Of a stretch of DNA of 64,000 nucleotides, positions 23,399-35,689 are shown one piece after another (position 1 is the stretch's first letter; every line of letters begins with the position of its first letter). Source of the DNA: Sorex araneus (taxonomy: Eukaryota > Chordata > Mammalia > Eulipotyphla > Soricidae); NCBI RefSeq assembly GCF_027595985.1, contig NC_073313.1, positions 85,046,899-85,110,898 on the forward strand, given 5' to 3'. Under the pieces are notes generated by a model. It saw only the letters and a program-made list of their open reading frames with translations, ran no database searches and was not told the origin of the DNA. Both the position numbers and the translations under genes were made by a program.

Positions 23399-24799
23399 TA
23401 CATAAATAGAAACAGGGTAGCAATAGACTCAGAATTCACAAACTTCAGGTTTTGGAAGAAGTTCATTGGCACAAGATGAATAATCTGTATGTTATTTCTA
23501 TACGGTATGATTTTATTTAACTTTTCCCATGGAGGGGGAAAACAATGCCTTAGGGAAAAAAGCTTAAGGGAAATTAACTTTCTTAAGAATAATGTATTGA
23601 GCAAATTGACTCTCTAATGGGATTAAGTGAAGATAGGATATTAAGATGGGTTTTTGGATCAGTAGCTAGACCAAGAATGTTCTTGAATGCAGCTCTTGAT
23701 TCTCTGTCTAAGTAAGTGAAGCATCTTGATCATGAGGTCCTGCTGGTAAGCCCTTCTGTGGAGAAAAAGGACAATGAGGTAAGAAAATTCTATTTGTATT
23801 TCAGTCATCAGTGAATTATAATAGAGTGTGTAGTTCTTTACCTAAATGAGAGGAAATGCTGTACCAGTAAACACTCACTAAAATCCTAATGTACACTCAA
23901 TTCCTGTGCTATAAATGTTTTTTTATAAACAGGGTAAGACAGCAGAAAAACTAAAATATTGCACCTACTTTGGAGGTACTTATAATTTTTGCAGGACAGC
24001 ACATGAAAACAGAGTAGTTGTATACATGACCACTCATATTGTAAAATGAAAGGAAGTAAGATAGAACACTTATAACTTGCTAAATATCTCACCAGCACTT
24101 TACATAGATTTATCTTATTCAACCCCAATGGAGGCACTAGGAGATATATTTATTCCCTATTTCACAGGTGAGATAATTGAAGCACTGAAAGGTCAAGGTA
24201 TTCTCCCACAGTTAGATAAAAATCTAGAAAAAAATACTGCACCCTTATCTTCTATGATGTTCTGTTCCTCTGGGACATGATACATCTTCTAGCACACAGC
24301 AAAGCTACCATGTTTCTGTGACAGTTACAGCTATAAATTTGTCACCATTACTCAGAAAAAAGAAGCATAGGGGAAGAATGGTTCAAAAACTAAAATGTGA
24401 GTGATGACAAAACTTTTGAAAGCTACCAGGTGGAGATTGGAGAGTAGCAGATAGGAAGGGTACTGAGGTATTCTCCATTTTCAGAGGCACTGACAAAGGG
24501 TGTCACTGTCAGAGGCACAACCAGCTGATGAGTTAAAAGTGTGAAAAATAAAAGTCCCACGCTTATTTTAAAGACGTAATGTCATGAGAACATTAGTAGA
24601 AAAGTATTAGAATGCTGCATATCTGGGAATGAAGCCTGCAAAGAACACCTAACAAATGACATTTCTTGACTCAAAGAAAAAGATGAGCATAAAAGCCAAT
24701 TTGAAAAATACAAATGGTTAAAAAGTAATCCCCTTGTGCACAGAGGATATTTGGCATTGTTGAGACATTTCTGCAACAATTTTTGTTTGCTAGTTCTTA
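23399..24799. other. Unique AT-rich intergenic DNA
   Basis: No gene or repeat recognised. Confidence 0.5.
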
Positions 24800-24804
24800 G
24801 ATTT

Positions 24805-24978
24805 GGGAGTTTTGTGCTGTTTGTTTTAGGGCCACATCTAGTAGTGGAACACACAGAGGTGCTCAGGGCTCACTTCTGGCTCTGTACTCAGGAATAACTC
24901 TTGGTGGGCTTGCAGTACCATATGCCAGGGATTGAACCCAGGTCAGCTACCCTACCCACCATACTATTACTGCAGCCA
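24805..24978 (-). mobile_element. Old tRNA-headed SINE
   Basis: Diverged minus copy: GGGCCACATCTAGTAGTGG, GGTGCTCAGGGCTCACTTC, GGGATTGAACCCAGGTCAGC. Confidence 0.72.
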
Positions 24979-24980
24979 CT

Positions 24981-27900
24981 GTATTGTGTTTTTTCTAATC
25001 AACTGAATGTTTTCTGAATGCACAAATTTCAGGGATTTGCAACAATATAATTGCCGCAATTAGTTTATATTGGTAGATTAAAATGAGAAACTTAGAAAAT
25101 TATATAGATTACTTAGACCTAAAAATTTAATATAAAGTATATCAACATTTGGAACCAAAGCTATGAACTCATTATTTGCACAGTTTACTAGAATAAATGT
25201 TACCATTCTTCACATGTTAGGTCTGTCAAATAATGTAAAATCACATATCCATTTGGCTCAAGATATTTCCTGCCCATTCCATTTTATGTCATTTGACAAA
25301 GGAATCCCGCAAAAAGCAGGATATGGTGTGTTACTGGGTCTTAATAATGTTTGTTCCAGCCCTCTTCACAATGCCTGTATCCAACTTTATATAACTTCTC
25401 ATTCTTAAGTTTCAAAGAATAAAACAAAAACAACAAAATTATTTCCCTGAACAGCAAGGTTTTTTTTTTTACATTGTTGTGTAATTCATTTAAATAGGGG
25501 CACTAGAAGTGACAAATACAGTGATGGGGGGTTTGTAGTACTTGGTGGTGGTTAAAGCATAATAATTATGTACATCAAAGCAATATATGTCAATACTACT
25601 GTAAGCATCTTACCTAAACTACAATTCTTAATGTTAAAATGTGAAAAAAGTGTTAAAATGTGTAATTCCTTTATAAAGTGATAATAGTATTGTTTCAAAA
25701 TTTATGTTGAAGGTAAAAATAAACTTGGCTGAATTTTCCTGCTACATACACAAACTTAAGAAACATACTACTTGTAGAGATTTGACAAGATAATCAACTT
25801 CCTCTGTTGGTAGAAGAACTGGCATAGTAACAATTAAGGTTTTATTGTCTTCTCCACTATTTCAAAGACTTTACTGATTATGTTTTCTGTTCACCAACTT
25901 ACTCTTCCTCAGACATTTTTAGGAACAAGTTGGTATGTATTTGGACCAAGAGATGGTAAGAGTTCTACTACCAAGATGATGTATTTTACCTACCAATTGC
26001 CCCTAATGTTTGTCATTAAACATTGCCCTTGGATCTGCCTTGTAGAATTTGGGAAAAAATAAATGCAAAAGGAAAGGGAAGATACAGAATGATATCTCTA
26101 GTAGGTGGAATATAAAGCAACATTGCAAGGGAATAACAAATTCCTGTTACAAATTCCTTTTTGTTGCCTGTTACAAAGGTAACAAAAAGTAACCACTTGT
26201 ATTCAGAACTGAGCTTACCTCAGCAGGGGGATGAAGTGGAGGGTGGAGGGGGTGGACACTGAAATAATGGTGGAGGGTAACAGATGCTCAGGTGGAGTGG
26301 ATAGTGTTAGAATGTTATATACATAAAACCCTATTAGTAGCACTATTATAAACCACAGTGTCTGAAATAAATTTTTTTAAATATATAAGCACATTTAAAT
26401 CTTTCTTGCATAATTGTTAAAATTGATAGAAATAGGACTTTGGAGATATTTTATTATGTACAATAATTTAAAATATGTATACATAGTTAAATAATTGCAA
26501 CAAATAAGTTAACTTACATATCGATCATCTCACTATATTACATATAATGTTCTCACTGTTCATTCATTGTGTCACTTACAAATGACACAAGTTCTTTTTT
26601 CAAAACTAAGTAATATATCATTTAAGTATATGACACGATTTCTTTATCCATTAACCAGCAAGTGAGCATTTAGGATGTATCCATGAGTAAGTTGCAGTGA
26701 ATGTAAGATTGCAGATCCCTCTTCATAATTTTATTTCCTTTGGATATATATCCAGAAGTCCAATCACTGATTTATACATCATAAGCAGTAATTTGTTCTC
26801 ATCAAACTGTGTATTTCTTTTTTCCAGCAGTTAACCATTAGTCGTTCTTCATATTCTTCCTCAACTCCCTCTTTTCCAAGAGGTTTTTATGGAATGATTA
26901 TACATGAGGTAATCAGTTTGGACATATAGTCATATAGTTATACTGTCACACTTTCCTTTACTATTAAATTTTCAAATTTTCTGACCTCTCAAATATGGAC
27001 TGGGGGAGCTGTTGTTTTAAATTGCACATAAAGAAGCTTTTCTTGTGAAAGAATAACTTTTGGTGATTATAAGCATATTGGAGAATGAATATCAAGAAAG
27101 TCCTGATTAAAGGAATACAGAGGGAAGGAGACAAGTTTATGTGCTTAATTAGATTTTCTGAGTAACTGAAAGTTAAGAACAAAGCTGCTTTCTAGTCTGT
27201 TTGTCAAAAAGAATCTATTAAGATAGCTGAGTCTACTGTCCCAACCAGTAAATCAAGTATAATGATATACTTGAATCACTTTTTACTGATTTAAGATCTT
27301 TCTTTGACTCCAGTCATTATTTTGATCATGAATTTTCATTGGTCAAAACTGTGAATGAAGATAAAAGAAGAAAAGATAAGACTGAATGCATTCTGACCCC
27401 AGGATCGCCTCTAAGAATGTTTTCTTGATTGAATTTCACGCAAAAGCAAAATGAGACAAAACAGATTTTTAAAATCTCAGATGATTGAAAACTCTGGGTA
27501 GTTGGATTGACGTTAGTGAAGGTTTGACAGTCACATTGATGGGTGTCTGGAAATCACCATGGAATTGTGCTTTCCTGTTATTCATATGCAGAGTTTGCTC
27601 CTGATGTGCAGTTGTTAACCCTGAGCTTTCAGCAATTCTACTGGTTGAGTAAAGGTTACAATAGTCCATTCATTTTCTTCCCTGGTCCCTTTTGAAACCA
27701 AAAGCAAGGATTTTTCAGATGTTTTTACTTAAGAATTTGTGTGGTCACAGTGAGTGCTCTGTCTCCAAGAGCTGAGACTCTTGTTACTGGATTATGACCA
27801 ATTTGAAAATGAAAATTGTCATCCCTGCATTTTAACCCACCAGATCTGACCTGAATAAAGTAAGGAAGGAAGTAAAAAAAAGGAAGGAAGAAGAACGTAC
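24981..27900. other. Mostly unique AT-rich intergenic DNA
   Basis: No gene recognised. A possible old L1-type 3' end lies at about 26218-26385 (GGTGGAGGG motifs, then GAAATAAATTTTTTTAAA). Confidence 0.5.
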
Positions 27901-27993
27901 CCCTGAAAATGAAATTTAGTACTCACTATTCCATTTTAGGAAGACATGATCATCCATTCAATAGCCTAAGCCAGAATCCCAATATTTATCTAT

Positions 27994-28104
27994 CTTCCTT
28001 CCTTCCTTCCTTCCTTCCTTCCTTCCTTCCTTCCTTCCTTCCTTCCTTCCTTCCTTCCTTCCTTCCTTCCTTCCTTCCTTCCTTCCTTCCTTCCTTCCTT
28101 CCTT
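27994..28104. repeat. (CTTC)n microsatellite
   Basis: About 27 uninterrupted CCTT units. The serine-proline-phenylalanine-leucine frame across it is not a gene. Confidence 0.98.
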
Positions 28105-28153
28105 TCTATGTAAGTCATCAGTAACTCATGTCATGTATTGGAGTAAACATTTT

Positions 28154-28323
28154 TTTTTTTCTTTTTGGGTCACACCTGGCGATGCACAGGGGTTACTCCT
28201 GGCTCTGCACTAAGGAATTACTCCTGGCGGTGCTCAGGGGACCATATGGGATGCTGGGATTTGAACCCGGGTCGGCCAAGTGCAAGGCAAACGCCCTACC
28301 CACTGTGCTATCGCTCCAGCCCC
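28154..28323 (-). mobile_element. tRNA-headed SINE with poly-A tail
   Basis: Near-consensus minus copy with a perfect 15-bp duplication TGGAGTAAACATTTT at 28139-28153 and 28324-28338. Confidence 0.94.
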
Positions 28324-28449
28324 TGGAGTAAACATTTTAAAGTATGATAGGCATGTAGAAATTCAAATGAAAATATATTAATTCCACTGTCATGTCTATA
28401 AAGCTCTAAAAATGTATCTTGGCTTGACCCTTACCACCAACTTTAAATA

Positions 28450-28624
28450 AATTACTCTTTTTTATTTGGGGCCATGCCCTGCAGTGCTCAGGGCTTACTC
28501 CTGATTATGCAATCAGGGGTCATTCCTGGATATGATTGGGGGACCATATGTGATACTGGGGATCAAATGTGGTTAGGCCACATGCAAGGCAGGTGCCTTA
28601 CCCACTGTACTATCTCTCCAGCCC
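28450..28624 (-). mobile_element. Old tRNA-headed SINE
   Basis: Diverged minus copy: TTGGGGCCATGCCCTGCAG, GGGGACCATATGTGATACTG, CTATCTCTCCAGCCCC. Confidence 0.8.
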
Positions 28625-28649
28625 CTTGAATTTCTATTTTAATGTATCC

Positions 28650-30880
28650 ATTAGCTTTCTTGCCTTCCCTTTTAGCCCGTTCAGTTCAGTCTCAAACTCA
28701 AAGCCTAAGGGATTTATTAAAATTGTGATACAAAACATGCCTATACAAATTCACCTCCTATTACTCTTTCCAACATTCCATTTACCTATTGGCTCTCAAG
28801 CCAGTGAATATTTGTTTGCTGTTTCCATGATTGTTTTAATTTGCTTGTATTTAAGTTCTTGTCCCACCCAACACATGTCTTTGCAAATGTTGCCACTCCT
28901 GAGTAGATATCTTCCCTGTGACTATTCTCATAGCTGGCCATTCCATATCCATCAGGTTTTAGTCAAGTATAACTCCCTTTTGAGTTTTCTCTCCTGATCA
29001 TCTCATCAAAACTCAGTCACATCTTCAATCATATAATTTTATAAGATTGATCTCTTGCTCTATGTAATTTCACTATGTGGGTCTTCTATAATGTTTCTAC
29101 ACATTTTCTATATTTTTCTGTTACAGCTTTTATCGCATTAAAAATCATATATTTAAAATTATCTATTTGTCTATTTGTACACTTCCACCACTGGTAAGTT
29201 CTAGAAAAATTTAGGTAGTACTCAATGGTTTCCACCCCGAATGCCTCTGTAGCACAATATGTGGCACATAGTAGGTGTCCCCAAATAATTGGTGGTAAAT
29301 GAATAAATGACTGAAAGAAAGATTGACCATAACTATAAGTTGAAATCTCTTTTCATCAACATTAATCTCATCTTCACTCAACGAAAAGAAATGTTAAGAA
29401 CAGTTTAGGGAGCATGGTGAGCTTTTGAATTTTGAGATACCAAGGAGCATGCCTGTAATCCAAAAGGGAAAATCAAGTTTATTTCATTATTAATTAATGA
29501 GACTTAGAATTGAATGATAAAATCTAATGATGCTAATGTTTGTTCTGAATGCTAGATGGCAGTCTCTAAAGACAAGTAAAATGGTAATAGGACACTGCAG
29601 TTTAATCCCCAAATTAGAAAGCATATCAGCCCCAGAGACAATTCATTGCTGATTGATTTTCTCTATATGCTGTATTTATATTGAGTACCACCTTAGCTAG
29701 TAATACCCAGAATATTCCAGATATCTCCATTAAAGTCTGGCCCCCTATATATAAATCCAGTATATTATCAATCCAGATTAATATAAAAATTAATGATGGA
29801 GAAACTCTCGCATCAGAGTAGTACTTTTAAAAATATTCCTTTGAATACCAAATTCCCCAAGTGGTTTTGGAACAGGATTTTATTTGCAAAGATGTGAATT
29901 AACTATTGCCTTTTAGGAATGCAGTACTGCAACCCAGGGAAAGTTACAACGATGGTTTTGCTTTATTCTTTAAACATGATGTTAGTCTTTGAACTAAAAT
30001 ACCAACTTAACTGAGCTTCTAACTGTGGCCTTACACTTAACCATAATTCATACCACAATATTCACCAGTTTTTAATCCTATCATAGTTCTTGTGCTAATA
30101 TCAGATAGCCATTTCACAAATATGGATCTTTGAGCTCCAGGAGGAGCTTCTGGGGAAAATGGGTGCTCTATACATGACTCACTGATTACCCATCCCTTCT
30201 GTTATGAAAAAAAATAACTCTTAATGCACATTCTACTACTTGTGAGTCAGGGATGTCATTTTCATTTATGAAGGATGGAACATTATTTTTCTCCAACATT
30301 TCCAGTGAATGACTTTACATACATTTCCGTCCAATTTCCTTAGGAATTCGATGTCATGGAAGCAATCAGCTACATGTCCCCAGAACTTGGCAGAAACTCT
30401 AATTTTCTTACAGGTACTTTAAGATCAATAGCTCTGAATTCCCCTCCTTCTTCTAATTACCTTTCTTGGTGAAACCCATCCTGATTTAGGGAGTCAGTGG
30501 TAGAGAAGATAAACTGAACTCTGATGAATTTTTAAGATTTTGGACTCACATTTATTTTGAATCTTAAAAGCTGAGTTTCAGAAATCCATAGAATCTTCTG
30601 AGCCATGTCCCTATTAAGTGGCGTTTGCCTCTTGATATTAGACTCCCTAAGGTAAATGCATCACCACTTATGTCAAGGAAAGAGTAGAAAAGAACAGAGG
30701 AGATGTCCTCTCTGTTCACTCTCCAGGTCATACTTCCCTACACTTTTATAACTGCTAGGTAAATAAACCTAGTAGAATTAAAAGTAAAATTTGTTCCCAA
30801 GGAAAAATATCAGCGCCTTTGGGTTATACAGAAATCTTGGCATTTTGACATCCTCCCATAGCACAATTTTTTAATTGGTT
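28650..30880. other. Unique DNA upstream of the first olfactory receptor
   Basis: No repeat or coding segment recognised. It should hold the receptor's 5' intron and perhaps its non-coding first exon and promoter, which cannot be placed from sequence alone. Confidence 0.5.
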
Positions 30881-30884
30881 CTGT

Positions 30885-30904
30885 TTCTCTCTTTTTCTCA
30901 GGTC
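30885..30904 (+). promoter_or_regulatory. Splice acceptor of the olfactory receptor coding exon
   Basis: A pyrimidine run (about 30883-30899) ends in CAG with AG at 30900-30901, followed after three bases by ATG 30905. Olfactory receptor genes normally have non-coding 5' exons spliced to a single coding exon, so this is the likely 3' splice site. The upstream exon cannot be identified from sequence alone. Confidence 0.65.
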
Positions 30905-31852
30905 ATGAATCTCAAAGATATGGGTAATCTGACCATAATCAAGGAATTTCTTCTCCTTGGATTTGGGAGTCTCCATGGGTTAAATTATTTCCTATTTGGG
31001 ATATTTCTAGGAATCTACATAGTTACCTTACTGGGGAACATTCTCATCCTTACAGTCATTTCCCTGGATCGCAGCCTCCAAATCCCGATGTACTTTTTTC
31101 TCTCCAATTTCTCCTTCCTTGAGATCTGGTACACTACCTCCATTTCTCCTAAGATGCTGAAGACCCTTCTGTCAGGTCCTGAGGTAATTTCCTTTGCAGG
31201 TTGTGTGGCCCAGTTTTATTTTTTTGGTTCCATGGCAGTAGTTGAGTGTTTTCTGCTAGCAGCCATGTCTTACGACCGCTACCTTGCTATCTGCAGCCCC
31301 CTTCAATACCCATCCCTCATGAACATTCATACATGCATCCTGCTTGCAGGTGGTTCTTGGCTGGGTGGATTCTTAACACCAGTTGTTACTGTCACCATGA
31401 CCTTCCAGCTGCCATTCTGTGCAGCCTATGAGGTTGATCACTTCTTCTGTGACTTGGCTCCTGTGCTGAAGCTGGCCTGCTCTGGTGCTGAAACCGTTGA
31501 GAAAACCACCTTCCTCATGGCCACTTTTGTCACTATGGTACCTTTCCTACTAACAGTGGCCTCTTATATCCGCATTGTTGCCACTGTGCTCAGGATTCCT
31601 TCAGCTTCGGGAAAGCAACGGGCCTTTTCTACCTGCTCCTCTCACCTCATTGTGGTCACTCTGTACTATGGGACACTAGGAACAGTGTATGCCATTCCCA
31701 CAGCAACCCAAGCTGCTGCCCTTAACAAGATCTTCTCCTTACTCTACACTGTGGTTACCCCCATGATTAACCCCATAGTATACAGCCTAAGAAACAAGGA
31801 TGTTAAAAAGGCAGTGAGAAAGCTCATGAGTCATTGGGCATATTTCAAGTGA
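30905..31852 (+). CDS. Olfactory receptor, class II, intact (family 6/11-like)
   Basis: Odorant receptor: a seven-transmembrane G-protein-coupled receptor that by family knowledge signals through Golf in olfactory neuron cilia. From ATG 30905 it is 315 residues, the usual length, with no break. Seen: glycosylation site NLT (8-10); GN in TM1 (44-45); PMYFFLSNFS in TM2 (61-70); loop cysteine C100, expected to pair with one of C172/C182/C192; MSYDRYLAIC at the end of TM3 (121-130); SY in TM5 (220-221); KQRAFSTCSSH at the start of TM6 (237-247); PMINPIVYSLRN in TM7 (286-297). The frame is open 10 codons further upstream, but a pyrimidine-rich splice acceptor at 30900-30901 sits three bases before ATG 30905, so the upstream ATG (30875) is probably intronic. 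A third ATG at 30920 (MGNLTI) is possible. LEIWYTT and the overall pattern recall OR families 6 and 11; the family and symbol are not certain. It stands alone in repeat-rich DNA. Confidence 0.95.
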   Translation: MNLKDMGNLTIIKEFLLLGFGSLHGLNYFLFGIFLGIYIVTLLGNILILTVISLDRSLQIPMYFFLSNFSFLEIWYTTSISPKMLKTLLSGPEVISFAGCVAQFYFFGSMAVVECFLLAAMSYDRYLAICSPLQYPSLMNIHTCILLAGGSWLGGFLTPVVTVTMTFQLPFCAAYEVDHFFCDLAPVLKLACSGAETVEKTTFLMATFVTMVPFLLTVASYIRIVATVLRIPSASGKQRAFSTCSSHLIVVTLYYGTLGTVYAIPTATQAAALNKIFSLLYTVVTPMINPIVYSLRNKDVKKAVRKLMSHWAYFK

Positions 31853-32484
31853 ACCTAATGGCCCTCCCCATCACCAGGGAGTCCTTTTATCAGAGCATTC
31901 TGGGATTCTATGAAGGATGCCAGAAACTTGGAGCACCAGACGACTTTAGCTGCACTCTTTCTAAAGCAAGGAATAGGAAAGCAGGAGCCCACTCTCAGGT
32001 CCCACTTAGGATGTTCAGTGACAAGATAAAGTTTTTCAGACAAATGTGACTTTATCAAACCGTGTCATCATATGAAGATGACTTTTAGGGAAACATTATA
32101 AAGATCTAGGCCAGTATGCCACAAATCTCTCTCACTCTTGCTCTCTCTCCCATGCAAATACCTCTTGCTACTAAGGTTTTTATTTATTATATACATTTTC
32201 TCATATATACACATAATACTCACACCTAAAAACTCATATTCCCTTTGCATTACACAGTCAAATTGTTTCCTACTATTTCCCATTATGGCTTATGCCTAGA
32301 AGTGCCTTCACTCTGCCTTTTCTCAGTGTTCATGATAAGAATGATCTCTAAAATTCTAGAGTAGCTATTGACTGTTTCACACTTAAACAATCAGTTCATC
32401 AAGCCTAGTAAAGACTAGATAACATCATCCTTATTTTTTTGTGGCTTCTATAATGTTGCTATTCCCAGAGGTGTAAAGTAATTT
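31853..32484. other. 3' flank of the first olfactory receptor
   Basis: No second gene. It presumably holds the 3' UTR; I see no AATAAA close to the stop codon. Confidence 0.45.
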
Positions 32485-32486
32485 TT

Positions 32487-32668
32487 ACTGGGGTCAGAAA
32501 GATAGAAAAGAGGGTAAGACATTTGCCTTGCATTTGGTGAATCTGGGTTTGATCCTGGGTACTGCATAGGGTCCCCTGAGACTCCAGTAATGATCCCCTG
32601 AATGTAGAGTGAAGAATGATCCCCAAGCACCACTGAGTGTGGCCCCCAAAACAAAAAAATAAAAATCA
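32487..32668 (+). mobile_element. Old tRNA-headed SINE
   Basis: Diverged plus copy: CTGGGGTCAGAAAGATAG, TGGGTTTGATCCTGGGTACT, GAGTGTGGCCCCCAAAAC. Confidence 0.78.
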
Positions 32669-32929
32669 TTGTTTGTTGGTTAAATTAATCAATGACCAAA
32701 CAAAACTATGGAGGTTTGTCAGATGAAGTGAGGGAAGTAAAACACAATTATATTACCCCCCACCTTTCCTGACTGCATTTTATTTTTTATACTCACCTTT
32801 CTGCTCATGTTTTTAGATTTCCGCAGCTCCTTCCACTGGCAACTTAAACTAAGGATATTTCATTAATCCTCTCCACAGAAGTCAGATGTGTCATTCTGAA
32901 GTCCAAATTTGATCATTTCCATCTGTTTA

Positions 32930-33100
32930 ACCCCAGGTTCTATCTCCAATTTGATCCCCAGGTTCAATCCCCAGCACCATATAGAATTCTCTTAGCCCCA
33001 CCAGGAATGATTCCTGAGCAAAGAGCCATGAGTAAGCCCAGAGCACCATTGAGTAAGGCCCAACCTCTTCACCCCAAACCAAAAAAATAACAGAAAAAAA
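32930..33100 (+). mobile_element. Old SINE, 5'-damaged
   Basis: GGTTCAATCCCCAGCACCAT, GATTCCTGAGCAAAGAGCC and an A-rich end match the poly-A-type SINE. The head is replaced or duplicated (CCCCAGGTTC twice). Confidence 0.65.
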
Positions 33101-33109
33101 AACTTTTAG

Positions 33110-34065
33110 ATAAACTGTACTATTCTTAAAGATAATACCGTATGCTTGCCCTATGGCATGTAGAACCAGAGAGAGGTCTATAAAGTAGCTGTTCAAATAA
33201 GACACTTTGTCTCAATCCTTTCCTTTCTTTTCCTATTAGTTTCCAAACATTAATTTCTGGTCTATGAAGAACCTCGAAAGAAGAGCTAATCTCGATCATC
33301 AGCAATGTGTGCACTTTACCTCGTTTCACTTATCCATCCTCTAGGTGAACCTTAGCAGAAATACACACAGGCCCTGCTTGAACTTCCAGCTAAAGTATGA
33401 GTCAAGGAATGCCAGGCAGCTAGGAAAACACTTTCCCAGCTGATTGTTCCCACTGCTTTCCTGACCACCCACAGAGCTCCTTCTTGAATAGAGTCTAATT
33501 GTCTCTAATCTAGTTTTAACTTCTTGTAATTACTCTCAATTAAGAAATAGAGTTTGTAGAACACACTTCTTGTGGTTAAGACATGGATCCTGTGTAGAAG
33601 CTTAATTACTTTTCAGCCTCTCAGGGATTCTGTTTCTATGCAGATGCAAATGCCTCAATTGGTCCATCCATCCACGTCCTTTTGTCTCTTGAGTTCAAGT
33701 TTCTGAGATAGGATGTGGGGTTTGTCTAATGTATTGGCCATTCAGAAATTTGCAAAACAAGAACAGATCTAAGAGCAGCTAAATTTGGAAATCTCAAATA
33801 ACTTTCCATTGGCTTTTAGGTAAAGTTTAAATGCCCTATTGAAACTATCAAATTTAACTGTCCGAACATCCTAAAAGCAAAAGAGGTAAGTCTTGCTCCA
33901 CTATCCAGTGTTATTCTTAGCTGCTTTCTAGCTCTCTGAATTTCTTTACTTTCTGGATTCCTTTAAGCTCCTGAAATCTGTTAACTGCTACTAGCTTTTC
34001 CATATTTTGTTTTTGGTCCTCTTCCTGACCCCATTTTCACTTAACTCATTCTACATTTGTTTGTA
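33110..34065. other. Unique intergenic DNA
   Basis: No gene or repeat recognised. Confidence 0.5.
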
Positions 34066-34071
34066 TGAGTT

Positions 34072-34215
34072 TGAGTCACATCCAGCATGCTTACAGACTA
34101 CACTTGAGGTTTGGTCCTGATGCTGTTCTGGGGACCATACAGTGTCTGTGGCTATGATTGAACCCATGTCTCTTGTATGCAAGACATGTACTCCTTTCCT
34201 TTGAGCTTTAATTTG
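34072..34215 (-). mobile_element. Old tRNA-headed SINE
   Basis: Diverged minus copy: GAGTCACATCCAGCATGC, GGGGACCATACAGTGTC, GATTGAACCCATGTCTC. Confidence 0.65.
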
Positions 34216-34303
34216 ACTTGTTCTTTAGAACTCATGAGGGTTTTTTTTATTATATTCTGTTAGTGATCCCCAACTTTTCCTTATAACTTTATCACAGTTG
34301 CAA

Positions 34304-34304
<1 letters not shown>

Positions 34305-34338
<34 letters not shown>
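34305..34338. repeat. (TA)n microsatellite
   Basis: About 17 TA units followed by a short CA stretch, directly beside the SINE at 34349. Confidence 0.97.
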
Positions 34339-34347
<9 letters not shown>

Positions 34348-34348
34348 C

Positions 34349-34503
34349 TGTAGCACTGTTTTTGGCAGATTGAATACACCATGGGTAGCTTGCCAGGTTC
34401 TGCAATGCAAGCGGGATACTCTCTGAGAGGGATAGAGGAATTGAAACTGGGTCGGCCATGTGCAAGGCAAACACCCTACCCACTGTGCTATCGCTCCAGT
34501 CCC
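34349..34503 (-). mobile_element. RTE-tailed SINE with internal deletion
   Basis: The head and RTE 5'-derived body are present (GGTAGCTTGCCAGGTTCTGC, GTGCTATCGCTCCAGTCCC). The tail GTAGCACTG joins straight to TTTTTGGCAGATTG, so about 80 bp of RTE 3'-derived sequence is missing between two ACTG words. Confidence 0.8.
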
Positions 34504-35689
34504 TGTGTATAAAGTGTGATAGAGAGAGGAAAAGGGAGAGAGAACTCAGATCCACTGCCTGGATTATAAATTTCACAAGGGCAAGGTCTATATTTGCTTT
34601 CTTTAAACTGTATTCACAGTATCCAGTACATACAGAACTTAATACAGAATACCTGTGCTATTCTTGTTAACAAAATAATGAAAGAAACATCTAAAGTCAT
34701 TTTATTTATTCGATAAAGCATTATGTTTCTCTTGTTCAATATGTGGTTATTTAATCTTCATGTAGGACAATAAGTTTCACTCTGTTTACCCAAACTAAAA
34801 TGCGCCTTCAAATTCACTGCCTATCATCTCCTAAGTTCCCTTGAAGGAACTGTAAGAGGATAATGGATTAGGACAAATCATCCGTACTGGTGAGAATCAT
34901 GTCAAAGTGCATGTAATGCTCACAGTGGGACTACAGCTTCCCTGTGAACACAAAGGGCAGTACTTTTTATATTGTTGTAATTTAGTTAATATTCTTGCTT
35001 ATGAAATGTGAACAGATTTTTTTCTACCTAGTAAAACATTATGTTAATGACTTAACAGAGCAATTAATATCAAATCAAACTTAATTTTTACGTTTTTGTA
35101 CAAGCCATAGAGAAATTATTCCCATTAACCTGATCAGTACAAACTGTCATGCTAGATTAAAAGAGCTCCAGCTACAATTTATACCTTAACCCCCACTGTT
35201 TTGACCAGATGGTGTGATGATTATTCAGCAGCTGCTCAGGAAAGAGGTATAAGGAATCTGAGAATGGGCACATCAGAGGCAAGAAGAAGAGAAATGGCCT
35301 TCCAACCTGGTCTAAAGGAAGCTGGCCAGTAGTACCCACCTCAACTTCAAGAACCTATTACTATTAGCATATTTATACAAAGAGGCCTTGTTAAGAAGTT
35401 AGAAAAAAATCATGGCTATCTGAGAGGTGGCAGAAAACAGTTAAAAGCTTTGGTTCTGTTCCAGAACAGTATATTTGGAAGTAACAACTACAGAAAGAGG
35501 ATCTCGAACAATTCCAGTTTCATAAAAGAAAGGACTATCAAGAGTTTGATATCAGGAGACCCAGCCAAATGAATTGATACTCAAAATGAGAGTCAGAGTT
35601 AATTGCAGCTCAGAGCAAGAATAGTGACAAAAATTTTGGGGGCATTTTGGCAAGGAGTTCTCAGACTTCCAAATTATTTTCCAAATATT
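34504..35689. other. Unique AT-rich intergenic DNA
   Basis: No gene or repeat recognised. Confidence 0.5.
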
